A stretch of DNA of 64,000 bases from Zymoseptoria tritici IPO323 (taxonomy: Eukaryota > Ascomycota > Dothideomycetes > Mycosphaerellales > Mycosphaerellaceae), in contig NC_018213.1 in assembly GCF_000219625.1 (NCBI RefSeq), positions 1,048,055 to 1,112,054 of the forward strand, read 5' to 3'. The notes under the pieces were generated by a model, which saw only the letters and a program-made list of their open reading frames with translations, made no database searches and had not been told where the DNA came from. Shown one piece after another: positions 22,682-34,730 of the stretch (positions are counted from its first letter, which is position 1; each line of letters opens with the position of its first letter). The translations under genes were made by a program, and so were the position numbers.

Positions 22682-25600
22682 TCACAACGCCTTGCCGCCT
22701 CTCCTCCTCTTCTCCCTGATCGCACTCTCCATCCTCGAGATCATACCCTTCAGGCCCACGCCCCTCTCACAGTTCTCCTCAATCCAAGCCTCCATCCTCT
22801 CCCGACACGCCCGCATGCCCCTCACAACGGGCATCTTCCTTCCATCCTCCGCATCCACCTTTGTCAGCGGATTCAGCAGTAGTGCGAAGACCTCGGCCCA
22901 TATCTCCGTCTGCCAGTATCTCTTCAAATTCTCCCGGATGCGGTACGTCTTCGTCGCGCCCTGACCTAGTCCGCCGCCTTTCTCGCCCACCGTCTCCATG
23001 TACTTGCCGAACAGTAGACTGTGGATGATACCGGCCAGACCGTGGTAGTCGACCTGGTACGTCCACGGTCGAAGTTCGCGCATCTCCGCGCAGTCCGCTT
23101 CGGACGTCTTCCAATCTGCGATAAACGCGACGTCAGGCTTGAAGTGCTTCATGTCGACTCCACGGCCGAAGTCGATCAGACAGACGCCTTTGCTCGACCA
23201 GCCGTGTGCGCCGTTCGAGAAGTACGTGGGTGACCAGTCCGTCTCCATGCCTGGATCGTCGAAGCGCACGAGGATGTTGTCGCCCTTGAGGTCACCGTGG
23301 ATGAGCTGTTTTGAGTGAAGTGCCTCGGTGACGCGGAGAAGTTCGACCGTGAACCACATGGCGAGCATCTCGTCCATACCGCCTCCACTGCCGGAGTCCA
23401 GGCGCGCAAGGTTAACGAGGTCGAGGAGCGTGCCTTGGTCGCGGAACTCCTCGACCAGGAAGCATTCATCGCGGTAGAGATGCATTTCGTGGGCGCGCAC
23501 GATCGATTCGGTGGCACGGGTGACGCCCAATCGGCGATGAGACTGGCGGAGGATGAAGAACTCCCAGGTGCTGGTTGGCTCTTCCATCTTAATTGCCTCA
23601 AGACCCTTGCGGTGCGAGTCTTTGCCCACTCGCGCGACAGGCATGTTCTCATCCGCGTTGTCTTCCTCTTCCATGGCGAGCGCGGTACTGTTCTCGATCA
23701 GGTAGACGGGTGCGAAGGTGCCTGCGCCTAGTTCTCGCTTGACGGTGTATGTACCATGCGCTCCAGGGAGGTCCAGAACTGGAGGGATGGACAAAGTCTG
23801 TGCTGTCTTGTCCACATTGACACTGCTCCTGCTTGACTTCGACAGCGTTCGCACGTATTTCTTTACCTCAGCAGTGCGACCAGAGCTCTCGTCCAGGTGC
23901 TCATGGTAACCCTCAAAAGATGATAACGAAGGCTTCATTTGCGACAGAATGGTCTGCCGCAGATGAGGATCCATGGGGTTGCACTGGTCATCCTTGATAA
24001 TCGGGCCCTTTTGTACACTTTCCAGAATCGACGACACCTCCTTCTTCGCTTCTGTCTGCGACTTTGCTGTACCTCCGCCAAGAGCGATCGTTCCTTTGGT
24101 ACTCTTCGTGCGGATCGGCTGCAGGACTCTACGCTTGTCTTCGTCCATGTCAGCAAGCACATCTTGAAATGGACTGCTACAAGGCTCATCATCGTCGTCG
24201 AAGTCTTCGAGCTCACCAGTCTTCCTACTAGGAGTTTTGGCACCGCCGAAATAGTCCTTCTCCGTCCTTGCCGTCGCAGCACCGAGAGACGACTCTGTTC
24301 GCTCAACGATCGGAGTCATGAAAGGTAGACGGTGATTTGGTAGCATCTGGACACGACCAGGAGGAGGATCGTAGTCCTCTGCTGGAACGTCGACATATTG
24401 CGTTCGAGGTTCCTCCTCGTCGACTGGCGTTGTCAGATCTTCCCCGTTGGCAGTGTGTGCGTCGTGGAGGGTATCTTGTGTCAGTTCCCCTTCTTCCTTC
24501 GGAACATGCTTGCTCGTGGTGAAGTCCGACCAGCCAGTGACATCCGCTCCATCGTCAACTTCGACTTGCTGAGCACTCATCAACTCATTTCTCGTCTCAT
24601 CACCGTACTCGCTGGCAGCCGCGGAGAGTTTGCCAGTGGCAGTGCTTTCATCTCCAGTGGTATAGTCGTCTTCATCGTCCTCGCTTTCGTCATCTTCGTC
24701 TTCTTCGTCAGGCTGTTCAGACGTGCTTTGCAGTGGCTGGTTAAAAATGCCGTAAATCTCATCCATGGCTTCCTTGGTATTGATCGTCATTGTTGGCTCC
24801 GGCGCGATTGACTTTCGCTTCTTGATCTTCTTTCCCGTCGGTGAATCCATGTTGAGCTGAATTGTCTTCGTCTCGTTGATGTGCTGAACGTTCATGACCT
24901 TGATTTTTCTCGTGCGGTTCGCCCGCTCTTCCCGGCGAGCTTTCTTTGCGAGGTCGACTTCTTGCCGCGAAGGAGGAGCGTTCTCGTCGTTCTCATCGTT
25001 CAGAGCCAGCGTTTTGGAGAACGTCTCCACCAGAATCTTTTCCAAATCGTCGGGTGCGGTCTCCTTCGGTGCAAGCTGCAACGGCGTGTCCTCGAAGATC
25101 GTGAAGCCCCGATCTTTGCCTTTCTTCTGTGGTGGTTGTTCCTCCTGTTCCACCTCATGTGGCTGTTCAGACTGAAGGGATTGCTGCTGTGTTGTGGATG
25201 ACTTGTTGGAGACATGCTTCTCTTGACTCACTGCCTTCCGTCGATATTTTCTCTGCCACCCACGATGTCTCGCCCGTAGCTCTTCAAATGAATACACCAC
25301 CGACATATCACCCGGTTCTGGATAGACGGCCTCGAGGTTAACGAAGACGCACTCCAGCCTACCACTTTTCTCGTTTAGCACGCACTGCTGCGCGTGATTG
25401 CTACTTGACGCTTGATAGGAAAGGTGCTTTGGCATTGATGCGGAACGCGATGACTGATTATAAAAGTTGGGTTTAGTCCTGCATTCGTAAATATGGTGCA
25501 GTATGAGGGGAATGCTCGGGAAGTGCTTACCTGGTCTTTGAAGATCATCATCTTCTCCATGCCACCGTTTGTCTTGCCGCCCATAAGCTTCTCACCAGCC

Positions 25601-26484
25601 CAAGGCTTAGCCTCAACTGCGTTCTCCTTCCTCCTGTCGGCAAGCGAACCTATGCTGTCCCATCCACTGGCGCTGCCTCCCGACGCGGGTCGCGGTGGCT
25701 CATCACTGTCGGAGAAAATGGCCATCTTCGAGCTCTTCGATTTCTTGCCTCCGTTCCCTTGGCCTTGCGATTGTGTTGCAGGTGAAGAAGTGGCGAAAGG
25801 ATCTAACTTCGCCGCCAAAGCGGGTCGCACAGAAGGCAACGCTGGGCTCGACGGCTCTGTCGCATCTTGTGGTCGAGCCTCCAGCCTCCGCTCGAATTCT
25901 CCAAACTTGCGCATCAATCGCTCTGCTGGTCGTGCCTCTTTCTCCAAGCCCATCTTGTAAATCTCCTCTGCCTGGTTCCATCTTCCGGCATTCTCCAACC
26001 AAGCTGCGAACTCTTCGTAGTACAACGCGAGACCTTCACCAATGTTGTGCCGTGCCAGAAAGACGAATGCCTCGCGTGGCGCATCCGAGAAGAATCGAAT
26101 GTAGTGTAGCCATATCTTGAGATATCGTGGATCGTTCTTGTAATGTGTTGAGGACTGGAAAGCCTTGGTCGCGCGCTCAAGCAAAGGCAGGAGTTGTGAT
26201 TGCGGCGTGGCTTGTGATGATGGGTATGCATCGAGCGTCCATTTCACGTAGCGATCGTATACGTCCAGAGGGTCGTCGGCTTCGTCGATGTTCGCAAGCT
26301 CCGTCTCGAATGCTGCGCGTGCTTTGATGTGCTCTGGGTTGGAGGACGCGGGTGACGGGTTGGCACCGAGGAGTGGTGGGCTGTACAGTTGCGCCAGTGC
26401 TTTGGCAGAGCGGCCACTGGGAAGCGCTTGGATGTTCTCCTTGTGCTGCTCGATCACATTGAAGTCGATTAGATCGTCTGCCAT
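22682..26484 (-). CDS. bub1: BUB1/Mad3-type (MADBUB) spindle checkpoint kinase
   Basis: Two minus-strand exons, 26484-25531 and 25453-22682, with a 77-nt intron (GTAAGC...AATCAG), give 1241 residues. Exon 1 carries a KEN box (15-17), the TPR-like Mad3/BUB1 homology region (about 50-210) and a second KEN (286-288). Exon 2 has a GLEBS-like Bub3-binding motif around VYSFEELRA (about 370-378), an ABBA-type FTIFED (435-440), a long acidic linker and a C-terminal protein kinase domain. Kinase features are GAGTF glycine loop, EAIKMEE lysine, HGDLKGDN (about 1037-1044) and IDFGRG (DFG about 1079-1081), so it looks catalytically competent. Two KEN boxes with a kinase suggest one protein doing both Bub1 and Mad3/BubR1 work. 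It is divergent from the zinc-finger gene at 27098. Confidence 0.93.
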
Positions 26485-27097
26485 GTCTGTGTCGTTGGCC
26501 AGATTAGTATGCACGAAAGAGAGGGTGATCAGGACGAAACGGAATGTGGCATGAAAGCTCGACACTGTTTTGACGTAAACACAGGCGTTGCTTGCGCATA
26601 TCACGCTAGACTCAAAATGATACAGGTATGTGCCTGAGGCAGACCTGCCATGGTAAATACGACGGGACTTCTCGATTGTATGTCCACCAGCTTCTCTATC
26701 CTTTCCAGCATTTCCAGCATGTCTACCAACTTTGCTGTACGCACACCTAAGGAATACGCATACTCAGACCTCAACCAGGACGCCTATCTGTACGAGCTGC
26801 ACGTCTCGTCTCCGTCCTGCTAAGTCAAATTCAATCGTTCCTGCACGCATGTTCAACCGTCCTGTATGAAATACCTGTACGCATCCTATCTCTAGCACGC
26901 CCTCGTATGATCGCCACAAGTAGGTCTTCACGGAGCAGGTGATTGACCAGGCTCCTAAAAAAGGACGATCGATCGGAGATGCAGGGGGATCTCTTAACTT
27001 TCGTCGCGTCGCGTCCCCTCGAGTCTTACATCATGCGTCCGACAATATTTTTCATTTCATTTCATCTCTCCTGTCCACCTCAGCGTATGCCCTCAAG
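26485..27097. promoter_or_regulatory. Divergent promoter region, BUB1 and KANL2-like genes
   Basis: 613 bp between start codons. No gene seen. The downstream frame is open from 26939 but has no ATG in good context before 27098. Confidence 0.5.
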
Positions 27098-30000
27098 ATG
27101 GAACCCGTGTGTCAAGCTTTGAATCTTTCCGATGAGCAGAAATGCACAGCTCCTGCAACTTCGGCGAACCTGTTGTTCTGCCGACTTCATTCGAAACAAT
27201 CCCTTGGGCTCTACTTGGGATACAAAAAGCGCAATGCCGCCTTTGATGAACTTGAGACAAGACTTCCGGAGTGGCTGAACAACAAGATTGCAGAGCAGCC
27301 TCTTCGAAATGTGTCATTCGACGACGTTGAAGATGAGGCGACGCTCGCGGAATTGCATAACTACCTGTACAAGCGATATGGCCTTCTGGACAGAGTGATT
27401 CGAGCGCGAAAGCTCCATCACAGCCACTTCTATCCACTGGATCTGGACTACGGCCACAAAACCTACATCGATAAGCTCACGAATGAAAGATTTGTTACTT
27501 TACGAGCGCTGGAAAGGCTCCAGAAGCGAGCGCTAGAAGTTGTCTACAGAAATCAAACATGGCTAGCTTGGGTACGACAGCAGCAAGAAGAGGAGGAGAA
27601 CGTTCGAGAGAACGAAAGCAAGCAAATCAAGCGGGAAGCCGCTATGTTTAGACGTCGAAATAAGGAGATTGAGTCGAGGTTGAGAAGGAAACGAATCAAG
27701 GAGGGTCTACGCCGGCAGGAGGCTGCTCTAGAAGAAGCGTTCAAGGAACGACAAGATACGTCGGATCAGCAGGATGAGGAGGAGTCATGGGATCCGATCG
27801 AGGATGAGGTCGAAAACGACCGAAGCAAGTTCGTGGAGATGATGATGCACTTGCTATGGCTGAATCCACCGAAGGAGACCTCAGCTCATGACGTCGATAC
27901 TGCGGATGCAGGTGATCCTACTCAACAAGAGCCGGTAGAGGCTGAGTTCAACGGAGTGGCAAATAAAAGCCAGACCGGCGCATCGGCCCCTGCTAAAGCC
28001 ATGAATCGCAATCAGAAGAAGAGAGCGAAGAAACAGGCGAAAGCTGAGTCGGCGCCAGCAAACACTAGCAACGATGGAAATGCTGATGACAGTGCACGGA
28101 TCGAGGTCAACGAGACATCCGAGCAGGTCTCGAAACGACTGCTCAATGGAGCGAAGTTTGACTGGCAAGAGAACGTTCGCGGCGACCTGTTGGCCGGAGT
28201 CATCGATCATCCTCATGAGCTGCATGGCCAAGTGCTCGGACTACCACAGGAAGAAGTCGACCAACTTGTCGCAGAGATTGGAGAGATCAAGCAGCTCCTC
28301 CTGTGCAGACTCATTATCTCTCAAGCAGCGCTTTTGCCGGCAGCATTGAGAGCTGAGAGCGTAGAACAATTCTTTAACGACCCTGAGCTAAGCTCTGCGG
28401 AGCTGCGCGATCTCTGTCTAAGGCTAGAGCAGCCCAGCTTGCAGGAGATACGAGACGCTTGCGCTGACTTCGCCCGAGACGAGAACGAGGAAGAGGTCAT
28501 CAAGCCTGACGACGAGCAGGACGAGCAAGAGACCTACGATATGAGTATCGCGGAGAGGTCGCACCGCGTGCCTCTGTGGCGAGGCAAGAAAGGTGCTCGA
28601 GATGAAGATTTCTGGAAGACGAAGCATGAGAAAGAACTTGAGAAGCGGAGGAGAGACAGCAACGAGGCGCCGCCAAGACTTGACTTTGGCGAGATCGAAG
28701 ACGGCAATACTAGACCTGGCAAGAGAGTCAGGATCAAATTGTGTGGGAAATACATTTGGTAGGCGGCATGGCTCTCCTGTCTCACCCCAAAGCTAACACA
28801 TGTCACAGGAATCAAGCTTCCGAACGCACCGTTGCCCGACGAGGCTGGCTACAATTTGCGGTCATCGCTCACGGCACAAAGTTTGGAGAGGCTATCCAGC
28901 TCTGTCGCAGTTGGGATGAATTCTACGGTCTCAGCATCTTGAACATCTTCGGATACTTCCCAAGTGCCGGCTGGGCGACCTGGGCTGGAGACCGTACTCG
29001 CTCTCAGTTCCTCCAGTTGGGCTTCGTCCCTCGATTTTCCTTCCTTGGTGCCCACGAGATGTCCTCTCGCGCCGCCACTGGTGCGCGAGGAGCAGGTCCA
29101 AGAACCCACGATGTGATGGAGTGCAAGAATGTGATATGTGCACACATCAAACGCAACGATCCCGTCAGCAGGAGATTTGTTCAGTACCTCAACCTCTACT
29201 CTTCCGAGTTGTGCATTCTGGTTCGAGACGCGAAGACAGGCCGCATCGTGGTTCAGCCACCGAAGGAGGAGTGGTGGCTTACGAGGACTAAATCTGGCAT
29301 GGGACGAGCATCTCGGAGTGAATGGCAGGTCACCAGCGAAGTCAATGAAGGAATGTTCGAACGGCTGTCCGACACCTCTGTCTTCAGCGACTTTCGATTC
29401 AGCTTCTCGGAGCATTACGATGTCATCGTCTGGGATACCTTACCCGGCGTGCATCCCGAGGAGTTCCAGAACAGGATACACAACACACTGATTAAGGCAT
29501 ATCGCTTTACTCAAGGGATCGAATGCTACTCGGTCGCGGCGCCTATCCTCAAGACCATTCGGCGCGATCCCGACACAGGGCGATGTCGAGACGTGAGAGA
29601 AGGAGAGGAGTCCGTGTGGGATGTGATACAACATCCTGACTCTCAGAGCATCGACTTCCTCGTGGAGTATCTGAACGGTAAAATCACGGGCCGCAGAGAT
29701 ATGACTGTGGAGGAGAAGCATGAGCGGTATTACAACGAAATCGATGCCGCCGAAGACGAAGTGCTCTTCCCAGAAGAAATACAGGGCCAGCAGATCACGG
29801 CAATTGGCGATCATGCTGATCGCATCACCCAGGCATTGAGCACCCATGGCTTCAACATGATACGATTCATCAAAGGACTTGACTCCGACGATGATTCCGA
29901 CGACTATGCTTCTGATGCGGAGAAGTTGAACGTCAACAGGAGCAAACGCAAGGAGAAGGGTTCTGCCCCTCGAAAGGATCCCAACCGTGGCAAGGTGCCC

Positions 30001-31536
30001 AAAAGCCTCGCGCTCAGGCAGAGGAACTCTAGATTCAACAAGGCCAGACCCGCGAGCGAGCTGAGCGAGGCGCAGATCATACGCAAGTCACAAAATCTAG
30101 CAGAGGATCTCAAGAGGGCGTCAGCGCGAGAACACAAGTGGCAGTTGGAAGAGGACAAGTGCCCGAACGACTTTGCCCCTGACTGCAGATGTGAGGCTTG
30201 CAACAAAGCAGAAGGTCGTCTCAACGAATGGGAGGATGACGATGGCTGGAGCTCCGACAACAGTCTCAGCGATCCAGAGTCATGGGAATCCGACAGCGAC
30301 TGTCCCATGCTCGAAGAGGACGATCTCGAACTCGTCGAAACCGATCGCCAGCAGCTCAAGAAACTGAAGGCATTCGTGTTTGCGGAGAGAGTCGGCCGAG
30401 AGGACGTTGAGAAGCAATTCGCATATTTCATCGAGCGAGAGAAGGCAAACGTCTTCAAACCGCAGTTTCACGCCGCGGACCTGGAAATCGGCCACATGGA
30501 GCGCTATTCCGAGCTCCAAAAACTTCGATCGGAGTCGTTGCGAATCAATGGATGGTCGAGCTATGTACGCGGCAAGCGGATGCAGGCTTTGATGTGGCTC
30601 GGCGTGCATCTCAGCGAACATCGTCTCGTCGCTCGCGACATCGCTGACGCATTCGCTCTCACTGGCCTGTTCTTCGCGCCTCACAAGCTTTGCGGCAGCG
30701 AAGTCCACGATTGGCGTGAAACCTTGAAGAACCGCACTAAGCTCGTGGACAATGACTTCAAGGCTTCTCAGCCGGCATACTACCGCGATTGGCGTAGCGA
30801 CGAGACTCAGCCAGCAGACTTCTGGCCTCCCGCCTCCAAGCACGGAGACGCATTCCGACCTCCCGGCGGAGGCCGCCCGGCCAAGGCATGGGACGCTGTG
30901 ACAAGACCCACCATTGCACGTTTGTACAAGGCGGGTATCATCACTCCCGCATATTTCTCGAATACCCTCGGTCGAGCCATCGCCCGCGACGACCCCATGA
31001 CCGGCCGCCCATCTATGTTCATCGACTACCGACAAGCGGAGTTCTTCGGCGGCGGACTGATCAGAGGCCGCGACCATATCACGGACTACCGAACCATCGA
31101 CCTCCTAAAACTCGCCCGCGCGCAGCTGGAGAAGGCCCCCGATTCCCGCTTCGCGTTGCTGAGGGTGTACTCACACAGCATGTTCATGCCCCTGACCACA
31201 GCACTCAACGAAGAGCTCGCATTCAAAGACTCGCGTGGACGAGCCTGGCTGTGGAAATTCTACCCCAAAGACGTGTGCGGTGGTGAGGCCAACTTTCAAG
31301 AGACGGTCGACGGAAGATTGAGGAGGTGGAAGGCTCAGCTCGCACTCAATGTCAAGGTGAGGAGGGACATTGTGCTGGTGATGGGCAAGGATCGGGAGGA
31401 GCTGGAGCGGATGATGATTGGTACGGTGTTTGCGATTCAGACTCAGCCTTGGAGGTATGAGGTTGATTTTTGGAGGAGTTTTGCGGATGTGGACCTTGGG
31501 TTCTTGGAAGCGTTGGATCGGAAATGGGTGCAGTGA
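27098..31536 (+). CDS. Large uncharacterised protein with N-terminal KANL2/INO80D-like zinc finger
   Basis: Two exons, 27098-28758 and 28809-31536, spliced over a 50-nt intron (GTAGGC...TCACAG with branch CTAAC), give 1462 residues. The N-terminus has C5-x10-C16-x11-C28-x2-H31 ending CRLHSKQS, matching the potential DNA-binding zinc motif of KANL2 and INO80D proteins. Coiled coil-like charged helices (about 180-260) follow. The second half has no fold I recognise; it contains a C-x8-C-x-C-x2-C cluster (about 1005-1020) and acidic Ser/Asp runs. The intron falls inside a continuous frame (W codon split), so the two halves are one gene. A nuclear, chromatin-associated role is inference from the zinc motif only. 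It is convergent with the LENG1-like gene, 106 bp away. Confidence 0.75.
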
Positions 31537-31642
31537 GCGGGTGGAGGTGGAGCTTCATGGGCATGATTTGTCGTCCGAACTCGAGATCGTACGAAGTGGG
31601 ATTCATGAGAATATCTCTTGACAATCTTATGTCCAGTTCTTG

Positions 31643-32686
31643 TTACCGCAGCTTAACATTGCTATGTTCGTGTCGCTCTGATCGATTCCTCCGATGATGC
31701 CGGTCCCGATCGCTCTCTCGGCTTCGACTGCGATGGTGGTGGTGTTTCCGATGATGGCTATGCCTCCGATCTCTATCATCACCACGATGCTCACGCCTCT
31801 TCTCCGCTGGAGCATCCAGACTAAAGCCATCAAGACTATCCTCTCTCCGCCGTCGTTCCTCATCACGTCTCTGCGATCGTTTCAACTCCTCAATCTCCTT
31901 TGCCTGCTGCTTCTGCCACACCTCCTTGTCCTGCGAACTCTGCTTCAGCTGTCGCTGAGCATGCTGCATAGCCGCGAACGGATCATTGGACGACATGCGT
32001 TTGCTCTCCCGTTCTTTTCGTCGAGGATCATCATTACCCCAGACATCCTTACCTTGCACATCAGCGAGGACAAGGTCCATCGAAGCACTCACAGGCGCAG
32101 CAGCCTCTTTCGTAGCAGCATACCAAGGTTTCTGCATGCCGTTCTGATATCCTGCTGCATTACTGAACCGCATTGTGACCTGATCGTCCTCTCTCTTCCG
32201 CTTCTTCGCCTTTTCGGCTTCAGCTTCGGCATTCTTCTCTGCTTTGCGAATAGCGACTTCGTCCGGCGCTGGAATGAGTTGTATATGTCCAGCATGATCC
32301 TGCAACGGCGCGGCTTTCTCACGCTCTTTCATCTGCAATTGTGGAACTCGCCTCTCTGCGTCCACATCCGTCCTCGCATGCCGAATCTCCGCGTCCGTAT
32401 CATCTTCGCCTCGTAATCGTCTGCGTTTGCGGTCTCGTTGAGGGTCATCATGTCTACTCCGCCGTTTCTGCTCCGAACCATCCTCAGGCTCAGCAGTCTC
32501 AACAGTCAGAGGCGCCACATGCTCTCCTCGCAACAGCGCAATCCGACGACTAGCGTCCTCTTCCTGCTGTCGCTGCTCCTCTGCCTCTTCCCGCGCCTTC
32601 GCATCCGCTTCATCCTTACGCACGCGCTCGACATTGGCGGAATTGTAGACGTTCCAGCTCTTCTTGCCCAGCAGATGCAGCACCAT
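31643..32686 (-). CDS. LENG1-like CIR_N domain protein (putative splicing-associated)
   Basis: Single minus-strand exon, 347 residues, starting at MVLHLLGKKSWNVYN. The N-terminal about 50 residues, KKSWNVYNSANVERVRKDEADAK, match the CIR_N domain found in LENG1 and Cwc25-type proteins. The middle is highly charged with several nuclear localisation-like KKRK/RKRRR clusters, and the C-terminus is a His/Arg/Ser/Asp-rich tail (HHRKHHHHRSRSRESDRDRHH) like an RS domain. LENG1-type proteins are linked to nuclear RNA processing; the fungal role is not established. An upstream extension to 32863 lacks the family start and is not used. It is divergent from the gene at 33783. Confidence 0.8.
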   Translation of the reverse strand: MVLHLLGKKSWNVYNSANVERVRKDEADAKAREEAEEQRQQEEDASRRIALLRGEHVAPLTVETAEPEDGSEQKRRSRHDDPQRDRKRRRLRGEDDTDAEIRHARTDVDAERRVPQLQMKEREKAAPLQDHAGHIQLIPAPDEVAIRKAEKNAEAEAEKAKKRKREDDQVTMRFSNAAGYQNGMQKPWYAATKEAAAPVSASMDLVLADVQGKDVWGNDDPRRKERESKRMSSNDPFAAMQHAQRQLKQSSQDKEVWQKQQAKEIEELKRSQRRDEERRRREDSLDGFSLDAPAEKRREHRGDDRDRRHSHHRKHHHHRSRSRESDRDRHHRRNRSERHEHSNVKLR

Positions 32687-33782
32687 GATGGCGTGTAATC
32701 TTGCAAGTTCCGGGTCGATGTCAACGTCGCAACGAGAAGTGGTAGGGCCGCCCTGGCTGTGTGGTCTCACTACATTCGGTACCGGAAGATCGAAAATGTG
32801 GACCAAGGTCTCAGCGCAACGGCGCCGCAGGCATGCACATGCACGCAGGGCTGTGAGATGCACACAATACTGTCAAACCTTTGACGACATGTCTCGTGAG
32901 GTAGTAGCTTCACGACTGCATTGTGCAAGTCACGTCGGATGGAGGTGAAGGGGCGATTGTCATAGGCGGACCTTTGGCGAGAGATGTCGACGACAACGAT
33001 TGAGCTATGATGAGAAGTCATGAGCGAAGCGAAGCACAAAGCTCAAGCGCCTCCGAGGCTCCACCTCGACTGCGGAGCCGGTTCTCACTTCACCCAATGG
33101 CTCCACCACAAACCACCATTCCGTACAAAGAGACGTGTCATTCGAGTACACTCACCCGCGGATTGCCTTCACGGAATCGTTTCCCTGCGACGTCACATTG
33201 AACGTCGCACGGGAGCACAAGAGGGAGCACAGCAATGTAGGAGTATCATGCGGTAGACCGTCGAATTCTCCGGACTTGGGCATTGCTGAGACCGCGAGCA
33301 ATGTCCGTCCACCGAGTGCATCCCTTCAGCATATTCCGCGACGACAACCCTGCGATGAGCGCGAGGAGGATAGTGAAATGAGGAAAGGGACAGAAGAGAA
33401 ATCGGGGCCGTCTTCAATGGTTGGTCGTGGCTTGCGGTAGGGGGGGTCTAGAGTGGAGCGCGCGAGCTTCCAAAAGTCCGGGAGGCTGCAGGACCTCGAC
33501 CGTTTCTCGACACAGCTCACTTTCCAGGAAAAAGCGAGCCACGGCCTGCTCTGGGCGGACGTTTGCGTGCGGGCGTGCATGCCCGCTGCATTCCTCTTGG
33601 CTCTGTCGATCGAGTAATAATACTCCCTCGTCGTTTCGTCTGCTTCTCTTGAAACACGCACGAGCTTCGCTGCCCTCCTTCATGGTCGTGCCCAACCTTT
33701 GCGACCAGAATCAGATCTGACGAGACGAACGACGCAACGACCCACACTCTTCAGCAAACGCCATACACGATACGAAGTGAAC
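32687..33782. other. Divergent intergenic region, no gene supported
   Basis: About 1.1 kb between the LENG1-like gene (minus) and the conserved protein at 33783 (plus). Overlapping open frames at 33007-33747 on both strands have no domain or consistent frame. Confidence 0.5.
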
Positions 33783-34508
33783 ATGCCCGTCTATCTTCTA
33801 CACGGGTTCCGCTGGCCACGACCTTTGATCCGAATCCACATCATCCTTCAAAACCTCGACGATGCTGCAGCAGAATGGCTTGTGGCTCCCGGTACAACGG
33901 AGACGATGCTGGAGAACTTCCACGAGACTTTCCCAGACACCATGAAGCACCTGCCAAACCTCCGCTTCGTTGAACAATACGATCCGAACGATATGTCGTC
34001 CTTGAGCCAACCTTACGCCTACGTGGCCGACATTGTAGAAGAGGTGAAGCTGGGCTTGGACGTTGACGAGGTGAGAGGGAAGGAAGTGAGCGATGAGCAG
34101 ACAAAGGCATTGGCCGCTGTACGGGACAAGTTGGCACCGGAAGTGCCGGTGGGATGGTATGTCGTTGTCTGCGGCGATGAAGAACGATTGGCTCCCGGGA
34201 ATGAGGATGAGGCGGAGGAGGAAGCAGTGGAAGCAGGACAAGTGGAGGGGCAAGAAGTGAAGGGGGAGGAGACGGCGAGAGAAAGCAGTGTAGTTACGAC
34301 AAAGTCTTTTGTATTAGCGAATGGTGCAAGCGGCGACGCGGAGAGAACATCGAAAGCCAGCACGACCGCTGATGAGGTACGTCGGCACTACACTTTCAAC
34401 GATGGACGAGCTGACAAGGAATAGAAGAAGCAAGCGTCAACTGTGCAAGCGTCGACCGTGGAACCTGAGCCGAAAGGACTTCGAAAGTTCTTCAGACGCA
34501 AGAGGTGA
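33783..34508 (+). CDS. Conserved Pezizomycotina protein of unknown function
   Basis: Two exons, 33783-34376 and 34425-34508, with a 48-nt intron (GTACGT...AATAG, branch CTGAC), give 225 residues. The strongly conserved N-terminus MPVYLLHGFRWPRPLIRIHI and the DKLAPEVPVGWYVVVCGDEER segment (about 113-135) are, to my recollection, shared by single-copy proteins across filamentous ascomycetes without an assigned role. The second half is acidic and variable, and the small last exon encodes a basic tail ending KGLRKFFRRKR, as in its relatives. No catalytic motif, signal peptide or membrane segment is visible. Confidence 0.82.
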
Positions 34509-34730
34509 GAGCGTACTGTCGCGACACCCGAGCGATCTCCCAAAGCTCACATTCATTGATGCAGTCGTGCGACCTTGCAAAACCTTGGATCGCCTGTGAA
34601 AGACCAGGCTGCACCCAAAGTCCCGTCAAGAGTACAGCCTTGACAATCACAGCCGCCGGGTGGCGTCCATGGCAGGGAGGGCAGTCTCCTGCAGGTCAAC
34701 ATACCTGACTGCAAGTCGCTGCAAGTTGAA

